62,693 nucleotides of DNA. Source: an uncultured Bacteroidia bacterium (lineage in GTDB: Bacteria > Bacteroidota > Bacteroidia > Bacteroidales > Prolixibacteraceae). The notes under the pieces are model-generated. The model was not told where the DNA came from and did no database searches. It saw nothing but the letters and a program-made list of their open reading frames with translations. This document shows, one piece after another, positions 35,483 to 44,588 of the stretch. Position 1 is the first letter of the stretch; the number at the start of each line of letters is the position of its first letter. Position numbers and translations under genes: made by a program. The stretch covers positions 1 to 62,693 of the forward strand of contig CAIVGL010000097.1 in NCBI GenBank assembly GCA_903905505.1, in the 5' to 3' direction.

Positions 35483-37972
35483 CTATTCCTTAAAATAAAT
35501 CCGCTTAACACGTTGACCTATTGAGGTCAGGATTTCATATGAGATCGTGCCAAGGTTGGCAGCAACTTCAGTTACAGGAAGCTCCTCGCCAAAGATAATT
35601 GCACGATCACCCTCTTGGGCCTCAACACCCGTAATATCCACCATACACATATCCATGCAGATGGTGCCGACGATAGGCACTTTAACTCCACCAATCACAA
35701 CTTTCCCAACCCCATTGCTAAGCCGTCTATTTAATCCATCGGCATAACCAATTGGGAGGACTGCAATCGTTGTTGGCTGATCGGAGACCCCTCTACGACC
35801 ATAGCCGACCGTCTCACCAGCTTCCACCGTTCGAATCTGCGAAATAGTCGTTTTTAACGTGGCCACATTATGCAAGAGACCCTGTAAATTTGAACTTGCG
35901 CCATATAATCCGATTCCCAGTCGAACCATATCTAATTCAAGATCTGGAAAACGTTCAATTCCCGAAGAGTTTGAAATATGTCTTAGAATTTTATAGTCAA
36001 ATAAATTGGTAACAAGATCACAATAACTCAGAAAATGAGTAAACTGCGATCTTGTAAATAGATCATTTGTAGGATCGTCACTAACAGCAAGATGCGAGAA
36101 TACCGATCTGATATACATCGTATCTCGAGCAAGAATATAGCGAGCTACTTTATCTACTTCAGACGCATTATCAAAACCTAACCGTTTCATGCCAGTATCC
36201 ATCTTCAGATGAATAGGAAAATTATTTACCGCATTTCGACTTAAAGCAGCATCGAATTTCTCGAGCAGTTCGAAGCGATAAATATTAGGCTCAAGACGAT
36301 TTTCAATCATCGCATCAAAACTATGCTCTTCCGGATTCATCACCACGATAGGGACATCAATGCCATTATTACGAAGTTCGATACCCTCATCAGCAATCGC
36401 AACAGCAAGGAAATCGATCTTCTGATATTGCAAAACTTTAGCCACTTCAATCGAACCAGTACCATACGAAAAAGCCTTCACCATGGCCATTATTTTTGTT
36501 CCTGAAGTCAGTTTAGAACGGTAATAATTTAGGTTAAAAACCATGGCGTCAAGGTCGATCTCCATAACCGTTTGATGAGCCTTCTCTTGAAGCAGAGAGG
36601 AGATCCGATCAAAACGATAAGCGCGAGCACCCTTTAGCAAGATAACCTCGTGATTAAAATCACCCTCTTGAAAATGAAGAATAAATTCATCCGCAGATGA
36701 ATAGAAGACTTTTTCGGGCACATTAAAGATGTTACTGTACTGACTAATCTCAGGTCCGATACCGATCATGCGATGAATCTTTCGCATCTCGATATAATCG
36801 GCTATTTCACGATAAAGTGACGATGAATTTTCGCCAGACTGAAGAATATCTGAAATTATTACAGTGCACTTTTTGTTTTTGCTATCCGACTGCTGAACAA
36901 TAAAGTCAAGCGCATTGACCAAAGATGCTGTATCTGAATTGTAGGAATCGTTAATGATCATGCAGCCATTGATCCCCTTCTTCAACTCAAGACGCATTGC
37001 AATAGGGGTAATTTTCCGAAAACGATCGGCAAGCAAATTCGTTGACCGACCAATAGCTAAGGCATAGGCCCAGCAATGTATCGCATTTTCGATACTTGCG
37101 TCATCGAAAAATGGGATCTCAATACGAAGTTCATTCGAATCGAACGTTCCTATAATCTCTGTAAAATCGGCATGCTTCAGCTTTGAAATGATCTGCAAAT
37201 TGGCCGTAGAATCGGATTCCGACCATCTGAAAAATCTGGGATTAGTTGTAAATTCAGCAGTTCTTAAGGCAGTATCTAGTATTTCAAAATCGCAGCAATA
37301 AACGATCAAAGTGCTATTTTTAAATAGCTTAATCTTCTCTTGAACTAACTCTTGAACAGAGCTAAAATTCTCAAGATGGGCCTTGCCTAGGTGAGTAAAA
37401 ATTCCGTGACTGGGGCAAATAATAGCTTCTAATCGCTCCATCTCTCCTGGAAGACTAATCCCTGCTTCAAAAATGGCCAAATCAAATCTATCGTCCATCA
37501 GCCAAACTGACAGCGGATTTCCAATCTGAGAATTATAGCTTCTCGGACTGCGGACTATTTTATTCTCCGGACTAAGGATCTCACTTAGCCACTCTTTTAC
37601 GATCGTCTTCCCATTGCTGCCTGTGATTCCAACGACAGGATAATCGAAACGAGCACGATGAAATGCGGCTAGTTTCTGCAGTGCAACTAATGCATCACCA
37701 ACGACAATAAATTGAATATGTTTATCTGATTGTAAATTCTCAGGAAGTTCCTCCACCACAAACATCGTGACTTCACGGCCAATTGCATCTTGAATAAAAC
37801 GATGCCCATTATTTCGATTGCTCTTCAAGGCAAAGAATAGGGTCTCTTTCCCAGCAAGTATTGTGCGACTATCGAATGATAAAAACCGAATGATAGTATT
37901 AGGCACGTCTTTAGCACCAACCATTCGGCCTCCAATAACTTCAAAAATATCTTTTAATGTATATGGGAACAT
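35483..37972 (-). CDS. murF-alr: Bifunctional MurF ligase / alanine racemase
   Basis: 829 aa fusion. Residues 1-450 are MurF: FDSRTILAGKETLFFAL, the P-loop VVGITGSNGKTIVKEW, SYNSQIGNPLSVW and INDSYNSDTASLVNALDF. Residues 455-829 are alanine racemase: TVMEIDLDAMVFNLNYYR, the PLP lysine in MVKAFSYGTG, MDTGMKRLGF, GYGRRGVSDQP and GTICMDMCMVDIT. The protein joins D-Ala production with addition of D-Ala-D-Ala to UDP-MurNAc-tripeptide. I know this fusion as a Bacteroidota feature, so it supports the taxonomic call. Confidence 0.95.
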   Translation of the reverse strand: MFPYTLKDIFEVIGGRMVGAKDVPNTIIRFLSFDSRTILAGKETLFFALKSNRNNGHRFIQDAIGREVTMFVVEELPENLQSDKHIQFIVVGDALVALQKLAAFHRARFDYPVVGITGSNGKTIVKEWLSEILSPENKIVRSPRSYNSQIGNPLSVWLMDDRFDLAIFEAGISLPGEMERLEAIICPSHGIFTHLGKAHLENFSSVQELVQEKIKLFKNSTLIVYCCDFEILDTALRTAEFTTNPRFFRWSESDSTANLQIISKLKHADFTEIIGTFDSNELRIEIPFFDDASIENAIHCWAYALAIGRSTNLLADRFRKITPIAMRLELKKGINGCMIINDSYNSDTASLVNALDFIVQQSDSKNKKCTVIISDILQSGENSSSLYREIADYIEMRKIHRMIGIGPEISQYSNIFNVPEKVFYSSADEFILHFQEGDFNHEVILLKGARAYRFDRISSLLQEKAHQTVMEIDLDAMVFNLNYYRSKLTSGTKIMAMVKAFSYGTGSIEVAKVLQYQKIDFLAVAIADEGIELRNNGIDVPIVVMNPEEHSFDAMIENRLEPNIYRFELLEKFDAALSRNAVNNFPIHLKMDTGMKRLGFDNASEVDKVARYILARDTMYIRSVFSHLAVSDDPTNDLFTRSQFTHFLSYCDLVTNLFDYKILRHISNSSGIERFPDLELDMVRLGIGLYGASSNLQGLLHNVATLKTTISQIRTVEAGETVGYGRRGVSDQPTTIAVLPIGYADGLNRRLSNGVGKVVIGGVKVPIVGTICMDMCMVDITGVEAQEGDRAIIFGEELPVTEVAANLGTISYEILTSIGQRVKRIYFKE

Positions 37973-38125
37973 ACCTTTAAACGAATAAGATCGTGCTGAC
38001 CATCAACCAAAAGACACATTCTATACAAAAGTGTTCTATTGGTTTATAGCTCAATCACAGAACAAAAATAGCGAAATTTAATCAACTGGATTTTTTGTAT
38101 TTTTACTTTCGAAAAAATAACAGCT

Positions 38126-38770
38126 ATGGAGATCAAAACACTGTTAAAACTTATCAAGGATGATATCTCACATCTTGATGGCATTGCACATGAGTTTAGG
38201 CTTAGTCCAAGGCCAACAAAAGAGGAAGTTGAGTTAGCTTTGGTCAGGGCAAATGCCTTAACAAAACAGTTGGAATTATTGCAAAAAGCTATTGCTGAGC
38301 CATTGCAAGAAGCTGTACCTAAGAGTAATGCTAAAGCAAATCCAACCCCAGAGCAAGAAATAGAAGCCACTGTAATCACGCCTGCCACACCTCCGGCTGA
38401 GACAGAATTATTAAGTATCCAAGAACAGATTAAAGAATCAGTTCCAAAAGCAACGGCATCTGCCATTCAAGATCCAGAAACAACTCCATTAATAGTCGAA
38501 GAGTTTCTTGATCAAGAAAAAATTGACCTCGGTTATACGCTGATGCCACTTGATAAAATAGCTGGTTCGATAGGGATAAACGACCGGTTTTTATTTGTTC
38601 GTGAGTTATTTGCAAATAACAGCGACGCCTTCGATCAAGCGATAGCAGATCTTGATCAATTCGATTCAATTGAGCAGGCCGTAAACTTTCTAAAAAAGAA
38701 TTTTAAATGGACTAAAAATGAGGCGAGTCAGAAATTTCTGATCCTTGTCAAACGTCGCTTTTCAAACTAA
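38126..38770 (+). CDS. Conserved Bacteroidota protein of unknown function
   Basis: 214 aa, soluble. Residues 1-55 are helical; 60-130 are a variable Pro/Glu/Ala-rich linker; the C-terminal 80 residues contain INDRFLFVRELFANNSDAF, LDQFDSIEQAVNFLKKNF and FLILVKRRF, a small helical domain that I have the impression is conserved across Bacteroidota without an assigned role. It is divergent from murF-alr and lies 2 nt upstream of rsmI, so it is probably co-transcribed with it. No catalytic motif or membrane segment is visible. Confidence 0.75.
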   Translation: MEIKTLLKLIKDDISHLDGIAHEFRLSPRPTKEEVELALVRANALTKQLELLQKAIAEPLQEAVPKSNAKANPTPEQEIEATVITPATPPAETELLSIQEQIKESVPKATASAIQDPETTPLIVEEFLDQEKIDLGYTLMPLDKIAGSIGINDRFLFVRELFANNSDAFDQAIADLDQFDSIEQAVNFLKKNFKWTKNEASQKFLILVKRRFSN

Positions 38771-38772
38771 CG

Positions 38773-39480
38773 ATGGGAAAACTATATATTGTACCAACGC
38801 CGATAGGGAATCTAGAAGATATGACGCTTCGAGCGATTCGGATGCTTAAAGAAGTAGACCTGATCTTAGCTGAAGATACGCGAACCTCTTCGGTTTTATT
38901 GAAGCATTACCAGATTGAGACACGACTTTCGTCGCATCATAAATTCAATGAACACAAGACGGTTACTCATCTCGCAGAACGGATTCTTGCCGGAGAAAAT
39001 ATTGCATTGATCTCAGATGCAGGCACACCTTCGATCTCTGATCCGGGCTTTTTATTAACCAGAACCTGCCTCGACATGGGTGTTGAAGTAGAGTGTCTAC
39101 CAGGTGCCACGGCATTCGTCCCTGCCTTAGTAAATTCAGGATTTCCGAGTGATCGTTTCTGCTTTGAAGGTTTTCTACCACAGAAGAAAGGACGTCAAAA
39201 GAAGCTAAAAGAGCTGGTCGACGAAACACGTACTATGATATTTTATGAGTCTCCTTATCGTTTAGTGAAAGCTCTTGAACAGTTTAGTGAATATTTCGGA
39301 GCCGACCGAAAAGTCTCGGTCTCCAGAGAGTTGTCAAAACTTTTTGAAGAGAACTACAAAGGTACGATAACTGAAGTGCTAGCCCATTTCAAATCGAAAA
39401 CTGTCAAAGGCGAGATTGTCATTGTCTTGGAAGGGAAGCCAAGCCTGAAATCGAGTGAGCGGGATGAGGATGATGAATAG
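38773..39480 (+). CDS. rsmI: 16S rRNA (cytidine1402-2'-O)-methyltransferase
   Basis: 235 aa, tetrapyrrole-methylase fold. KLYIVPTPIGNLEDMTLRA, LAEDTRTSSVLLKHY, LISDAGTPSISDPGFLL, CLPGATAFVPALVNSG, FEGFLPQKKGRQKKL and FYESPYRLVKAL are the family signature. It 2'-O-methylates C1402 in the 16S decoding centre. Short form without the C-terminal extension. The long repeat array starts 3 nt after its stop. Confidence 0.96.
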   Translation: MGKLYIVPTPIGNLEDMTLRAIRMLKEVDLILAEDTRTSSVLLKHYQIETRLSSHHKFNEHKTVTHLAERILAGENIALISDAGTPSISDPGFLLTRTCLDMGVEVECLPGATAFVPALVNSGFPSDRFCFEGFLPQKKGRQKKLKELVDETRTMIFYESPYRLVKALEQFSEYFGADRKVSVSRELSKLFEENYKGTITEVLAHFKSKTVKGEIVIVLEGKPSLKSSERDEDDE

Positions 39481-39482
39481 GT

Positions 39483-39965
39483 TCTAATGTGGTGAAAACA
39501 GAAACACAGTAGGTCACAATAGGAAAGACACAGTAGATTCTAATGTGCCTTCTATGTGATCTATGTGCCTAGTGTGGTAAAAAACAGAAGTAAAAGAAAA
39601 TGAACACAGTAGGTCACAATAGGAAAAGCACAATAGGAACAGTAGCTAAAACACAGCAGACACAATAGATTCTAATGTGCTTTCTAATGTGAACTATGTG
39701 CCTATTGTGGTGAAAAAACAGAAACACAGTAGAGCACAATAGGAAAGACATAGTAGACAAAATAGATTCTAATGTGCTTTCTAATGTGAACTATGTGCCT
39801 AATGTGGTGAAAGAAAAAAGAAACACAGTAGAGCACAATAGGAAAGACACAGTAGACACACTAGTTTCTAATGTGCTTTCTAATGTGAACTATGTGCCTA
39901 ATGTGGTGAAAGAAAAAAGATAAACACAATAGGCACAGTAGGAAAAACACAGTAGACACCATAGG
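39483..39965. repeat. Tandem ~100-bp imperfect hairpin units made of CACANTAG octamers
   Basis: Unit starts (ACACAGTAG or ACACAATAG) lie at 39504, 39604, 39724, 39823 and 39924, so spacings are 100, 120, 99 and 101 nt. Each full unit has a left half with three to five octamers of the form CACANTAG (CACAGTAG, CACAATAG) and a right half with about four copies of the reverse form CTANTGTG (mostly CTAATGTG). The last copy (39924-39965) is a left half only, and 39483-39494 is the end of a right half. Spacers between units are A-rich. TAG triplets in all frames make coding impossible. The whole of the 507-nt rsmI-yjjG gap is occupied by it. Confidence 0.95.
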
Positions 39966-39987
39966 TTTAAAGATTTGCAATTTCTAG

Positions 39988-40788
39988 ATGAGCTCTAAAA
40001 AATACACCCACCTATTTTTCGATTTAGACAATACGCTTTGGGATTTCACCTCCAATTCATACCAGGCCCTACTCGCGACTTTGGTAAGTCTAAAGCTCCT
40101 GGATCAGATAGGGTCTTATGACCTATTTTTTAAGATATACAGCGAAGAGAATGACCGGCTATGGGAACTCTATCGGAATCGAAAACGGACAAAACAAGAG
40201 TTGCGCACCCAGCGTTTTGAATCAGCCTTTGAACGTATTGGTATTGATCCAAAGGTTAATGGAACCATACTAAACGAGACCTATTTTAACGAAATGCTTA
40301 ATCAAACGAAGCTTGTAGATGGAGCGCAGCAATTACTAGACCATCTGCACGGAAGATATGAGCTAGCTATTATCACCAACGGATTTACAGAGGTGCAGTA
40401 TGACAAACTAACAAAATCAAACATCTCGCAATACTTCCGAAAAGTATTTATCTCGGAAGAGGTCGGCACTTCAAAACCAGGAAGTAAGATTTTCGAGCAT
40501 GCCCTAAAGTCTATGAATGCACCCAAGAAAAGCACCCTGATGGTTGGCGATAACTGGGACACCGATATCGTTGGAGCCATAAAGTTTGGCATCGACCAAA
40601 TTTATTTCAATCCCCAAATTGAAATGCTTCTAAAGACCAAAATCTACACAACCACAATGAGCAAAAATGGCAAAAAGAACCTCCAAAAAACAAGTTTGAA
40701 TATCACATCTACTTCATTACAAACACCTTCACCTAAGACATCAACTACCTATATTACCCATTTAGATCAATTATTAATAGAATTATAG
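39988..40788 (+). CDS. yjjG: HAD hydrolase, YjjG-type nucleotidase
   Basis: 266 aa; E. coli YjjG is about 225. Motif I FFDLDNTLWDF (nucleophile in DLDNT), motif II IITNGFTEVQ, motif III lysine in SEEVGTSKPGSKIF, motif IV MVGDNWDTDIVGA. YjjG removes phosphate from non-canonical pyrimidine nucleotides. Between IYFNPQ and the closing YITHLDQLLIEL there are about 40 residues rich in Lys, Thr, Ser and Asn (about 212-250) not expected in the family; the corresponding DNA is A-rich. The core is complete, so activity is likely. A weak ATAGAAT/ATTCTAT hairpin (40785-40809) overlaps the stop. Confidence 0.82.
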   Translation: MSSKKYTHLFFDLDNTLWDFTSNSYQALLATLVSLKLLDQIGSYDLFFKIYSEENDRLWELYRNRKRTKQELRTQRFESAFERIGIDPKVNGTILNETYFNEMLNQTKLVDGAQQLLDHLHGRYELAIITNGFTEVQYDKLTKSNISQYFRKVFISEEVGTSKPGSKIFEHALKSMNAPKKSTLMVGDNWDTDIVGAIKFGIDQIYFNPQIEMLLKTKIYTTTMSKNGKKNLQKTSLNITSTSLQTPSPKTSTTYITHLDQLLIEL

Positions 40789-40942
40789 AATAATTTTTAC
40801 TGATTCTATTTAGCAACAAAGGCCATAGGATTTCAAAATCAAGCAATTGACAATTAACCATATAACAACGAAAACGAACCCTATTCTAGGTTGAATTAAT
40901 ATAACTCCTGCGTTAATAATTATTGTTTTAAATTCTTGCGTA

Positions 40943-40972
40943 TTGTGCAGATCAATTCTTTTAATATATTTG
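40943..40972 (+). promoter_or_regulatory. Promoter of the SusC operon, with flanking 11-bp repeats
   Basis: TTG (40943-40945), 19 nt, TATATTTG (40965-40972). The repeat CTTGCGTATTG occurs at 40935-40945, overlapping the -33 box, and again at 40995-41005, just after the predicted start. The two copies are 60 nt apart and could bind a regulator from both sides of the promoter. Confidence 0.6.
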
Positions 40973-41152
40973 TATTTCGTAACAAAATTTAACACTTGCG
41001 TATTGGATATGTAATATTTTTTTACAGTTGATTCGTACAGGTATTATTTTAGTTGCAATATGTAAATAATTTACAGGTAACGACAAGGCATTAGAGATAC
41101 GACTTAATCAGCATCTATCTTTTAGTGGCAAATCATAGATAAGCTCAATGTT

Positions 41153-41183
41153 TACTTATTGCATGGTTCAGATGCAATAAGTA
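41153..41183 (+). ncRNA. Stem in the SusC mRNA leader
   Basis: TACTTATTGCAT (41153-41164) and ATGCAATAAGTA (41172-41183) pair perfectly over 12 bp with a 7-nt loop. It lies in the middle of the gene-free interval 40789-41394, about 180 nt after the predicted transcription start. I do not recognise the leader as a known riboswitch class. Confidence 0.5.
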
Positions 41184-41314
41184 TTAAAGCATTAGATTTT
41201 AATTTGGTTTGCAGTTTATTTAGGTTTTACAGGTAGCATAACGATGCGACAATGGGTGGAATACATAAATCAGCAGTAACCCGCCCAACACAACATGAAT
41301 TTAATTTTATCCAA

Positions 41315-41361
41315 GCACTTCGAAGATGGAAGCATCGACTAAGTGCGAGAGTTTTTTTTTT
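41315..41361 (+). terminator. Terminator-like hairpin in the SusC leader (candidate attenuator)
   Basis: GCACTT (41315-41320) pairs with AAGTGC (41341-41346); inside, GATG pairs with CATC. A run of ten T follows at 41352-41361, 33 nt before the SusC ATG. The stem is interrupted but the U-run is the best on the plus strand in the window. As it precedes the coding region, it would act as an attenuator. Upstream GGGTGG and CCGCCC (about 41255-41286) can form a competing or preceding stem. Confidence 0.6.
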
Positions 41362-41394
41362 AATTGATAATTGCTAACCATTAAATTTTAGTCT

Positions 41395-44300
41395 ATGAAG
41401 AAAATTTCGCTATTGCTTGCTTTCCTAGGTTTCATAGGATTTCAAGTGGTTTTTGCACAGACCAGAGATCTCTCGGGTGTTGTGACTTCAGGCGAAGATG
41501 GAAGTTCTATCCCAGGAGCTTCGGTCGTCGTGAAAGGAACAACCATTGGAACTGTCACCAATATAAATGGGCAGTTTAGCTTAACAGTTCCGCAAAATGC
41601 AAAAGCAATAACCATATCCTTCGTTGGGATGGCTACTGCTGATGTGCAATTAACCGGCTCGAATAATTACACGGTAAAGCTGCAAGCTGAAAGTTTTGCT
41701 GTTGATCAGGTAATTGTTACCGCTTTAGGTATTAAAAGAAAACCTAAAGAGATGGGAGTTGCTACTGCTAAGGTAGAGAACGCAGACTTAACACAAGCTG
41801 GAGCATCCAATGTGATGAATGGTTTATCTGGAAAAGTTTCTGGCTTACAGATTAACACTATTAACAATGGTGTTAACCCTGAAACAAAACTGACTCTTCG
41901 TGGCAACCGTCACTTCTTGGCCAGCAACCAGGCATTAATTGTCTTGGATGGGGTTCCAGTAAGTGCAACATACCTTAACTCTGTTAACCCAAATGACATT
42001 GAAAATGTAAACATCTTAAAAGGAGCATCGGCAGCCGCACTATACGGTAACGATGCATCGAATGGTGTTGTAATCGTAACAACCAAAAGAGGTGAAAAAG
42101 GGAAAATGACTGTTAAGATTAGTAATGTTACCAATTTCGAACAAATCTCTTATTTACCAGAATTACAAACACGTTTTGGTGGTGGTTCAGGTGAAACGCT
42201 AACCAACTCTGATCCGAACTATACGATGTGGATCGGTCCAGATCGCAATACAGATCCTTATACTTCTTATGAGAACCAAACTTTCGGCCCAGAGTTTAAT
42301 GGCCAAATGGTAATCTTAGGAGGTAAACTTGTAGATGGTTCTTACCAAATGGTTCCTTACAGCAATGTAAAAAACCAAAAGAAGAACTTCTTCAATACAG
42401 GCATCTCTATGCAGAACGACATCTCAATCAGCAGTTCTGATGAGAACAGTCACTTCTACTTATCGGCTCAAGATGTTAGAACAACAGGTACAATCCCTGG
42501 TGATAAAAACCAACGGACTGGAGCTCGTTTATCTGCTGGCAGAACGTATGGCAAATTTAGCGCTGACTACACCATTAGCTTTACGCAAACCGCTACGGAT
42601 GTATCGGGTGGTGATATGAATCAAGGCAGAGGGGTATACTGGAATGTATTAAACACTCCACCTCAGGTGCCACTTACCTCTTATAAAGACATTGAAAACA
42701 ATCCATTTGCAACATTAGATGGTTATTTCAATGCTTATTATCCTAACCCATACTGGCAAATTAAACATGCACGTAACAAACAAATGCGTGATGACGTTCT
42801 AGGATCAGTAAGTCTATCGTTTAAACCAGTTAAATGGCTTGTTCTTTTTAACCGTTCAGGATTAGTATTCAATACGATAAACAATCACAACCATCAAGAT
42901 GAGGCCATCTATAACAGCTATTCTCACAATGACCCTTGGAGCCAAGGCCACATGGGCCAATTATCACCTTATTCAGGATACTCAAGCGATATGATGCGGC
43001 AAACAATGATTCTTACCAATGACTTCATGGCAACGGTAGATCAAAAATTTGGAGACTTTACATTGAAAGGTATTCTTGGAAATTCGATCTACATGCAGAG
43101 ATATGAGTATTCTTATAATATGGCCGGTGCATTGGTTATTCCAAATCTTTACAACATTAGCAATCGTGTGGGTGAGCCAATCGTATCGCAGGCAAGTCAA
43201 CAACGTAGTTCAATTGGGGTCTTTGGTGATGTCACGTTAGGATATAAAGACTTTGCTTTCTTGCATGTGACTGGTCGTAACGACTTAGATTCTCGTTTAA
43301 CTGCAGCCAATCGCTCGTTCTTCTATCCATCAGCGGATGGTAGTTTAATTGTTTCAGAGATGTTACCTTCTATCATTGAAAATTCTCCTCTTTCATTCTT
43401 GAAAGTCAGAGGAGGCTGGTCTAAAACTGGACAAATTGCGATGACTGACTGGTATGGTACTTTACCATCCTATCCTGCTGCTTATGGGTTCCCATATGGC
43501 AGTAATTCAGGATTTGCATTAAGCACCACCTTGAGTAACTCAAAATTAAAACCAGAGTTAACCACCGAACTTGAATTTGGAGCTGAGATGAGCTTCTTGC
43601 ACAATAGGATTCATCTTGAAACCAACGTATATCAAACAAACACCAAGGACCAGACTATTCCTGCAAGCATTTCAGGATCAACTGGATTCTACAGTGCTTT
43701 GATTAACGCTGGAGAGCTTCAAAATAAAGGTTTAGAGATCGACATGAAGTTTACCCCAATTCTAAAGATTGGAGATGTAAAATGGAACGGAGGATTTAAC
43801 TATTCTTATACTGAATCAAAGGTTTTATCCATCCTCCCAGGGCTTGATGAGATCCCAATTGCGGAATCTTCTTTCATTACTGTTGGAGAGCAATTCCCTG
43901 CTATCAAAGTAACAGATGTGTTAAGAGATCCTAAAGGAAACATCATTGTTAATAAGCTAACTGGTTTACCATCTAAGAACACACAACTTGTTCAATATGG
44001 CCATGGTAATCCAAATCATATCTTGGGTATCAATACAGACATTAACTACAAAGGATTCCGTTTGGCTGCAGTAGCTGAATATCGTGGAGGCAACGTCATC
44101 AACAATCATATTGGTGAGGCACTTGACTTTACGGGAGTTTCACAAAACTCAGCGTTGAATGGTCGTCAATCGTTTGTTATTCCAGGATCGGTCATTGAAA
44201 CCTCTCCAGGTGTCTATACCCCAAATACCACTTCTGTAATTGCAGATGCTGGTCGTAATTTCTGGGTACTATCAGACTATCATACTACAGCAAAAGCCTA

Positions 44301-44568
44301 TACAACTAGTGCAGCCTTCTGGAAGCTTCGTGAGGTCGCCTTAAGTTATAATCTACCAGTTAAGCAATTGTTTGGTGGCAATGCCATCAAGAGTGCATCT
44401 GTTAGTCTTGTTGGCCGCAACTTGATTATGTTACGACCCAAAACTAATATTTGGACAGATCCTGAGTTTAACAACTCTGGTGTAACAACCAATGCGGTTG
44501 GTTACACAACTGAAGACCAGACACCTCCTACCAGACTTTATGGTTTTAGTGTAAAACTTACTTTCTAA
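41395..44568 (+). CDS. SusC/RagA-family TonB-dependent glycan importer
   Basis: 1057 aa. Signal peptide (residues 1-21, ending VVFAQ), CarboxypepD_reg domain (24-98), TonB-box region (VDQVIVTALGIKRK), plug (about 112-230) with the SusC signature LRGNRHFLASNQALIVLDGVP and ILKGASAAALYGNDASNGV, then the barrel ending in FSVKLTF. It forms the outer-membrane channel closed by the SusD lid. Neighbours SusD, DUF1735 and FnIII lipoproteins complete a glycan-binding complex. No glycoside hydrolase is in this operon, so the substrate is unknown. Confidence 0.96.
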   Translation: MKKISLLLAFLGFIGFQVVFAQTRDLSGVVTSGEDGSSIPGASVVVKGTTIGTVTNINGQFSLTVPQNAKAITISFVGMATADVQLTGSNNYTVKLQAESFAVDQVIVTALGIKRKPKEMGVATAKVENADLTQAGASNVMNGLSGKVSGLQINTINNGVNPETKLTLRGNRHFLASNQALIVLDGVPVSATYLNSVNPNDIENVNILKGASAAALYGNDASNGVVIVTTKRGEKGKMTVKISNVTNFEQISYLPELQTRFGGGSGETLTNSDPNYTMWIGPDRNTDPYTSYENQTFGPEFNGQMVILGGKLVDGSYQMVPYSNVKNQKKNFFNTGISMQNDISISSSDENSHFYLSAQDVRTTGTIPGDKNQRTGARLSAGRTYGKFSADYTISFTQTATDVSGGDMNQGRGVYWNVLNTPPQVPLTSYKDIENNPFATLDGYFNAYYPNPYWQIKHARNKQMRDDVLGSVSLSFKPVKWLVLFNRSGLVFNTINNHNHQDEAIYNSYSHNDPWSQGHMGQLSPYSGYSSDMMRQTMILTNDFMATVDQKFGDFTLKGILGNSIYMQRYEYSYNMAGALVIPNLYNISNRVGEPIVSQASQQRSSIGVFGDVTLGYKDFAFLHVTGRNDLDSRLTAANRSFFYPSADGSLIVSEMLPSIIENSPLSFLKVRGGWSKTGQIAMTDWYGTLPSYPAAYGFPYGSNSGFALSTTLSNSKLKPELTTELEFGAEMSFLHNRIHLETNVYQTNTKDQTIPASISGSTGFYSALINAGELQNKGLEIDMKFTPILKIGDVKWNGGFNYSYTESKVLSILPGLDEIPIAESSFITVGEQFPAIKVTDVLRDPKGNIIVNKLTGLPSKNTQLVQYGHGNPNHILGINTDINYKGFRLAAVAEYRGGNVINNHIGEALDFTGVSQNSALNGRQSFVIPGSVIETSPGVYTPNTTSVIADAGRNFWVLSDYHTTAKAYTTSAAFWKLREVALSYNLPVKQLFGGNAIKSASVSLVGRNLIMLRPKTNIWTDPEFNNSGVTTNAVGYTTEDQTPPTRLYGFSVKLTF

Positions 44569-44588
44569 AAAATTAAAATTCAAATACG

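Noticed and set aside
39483-39965. CRISPR-like array
   Set aside because: Repeat units of about 100 bp directly resemble each other along their whole length and contain inverted arms; there are no unique spacers and no cas genes.
41000-41394. Cobalamin or other known riboswitch before SusC
   Set aside because: No B12 box or other conserved core that I recognise was found; kept only as an unassigned structured leader.
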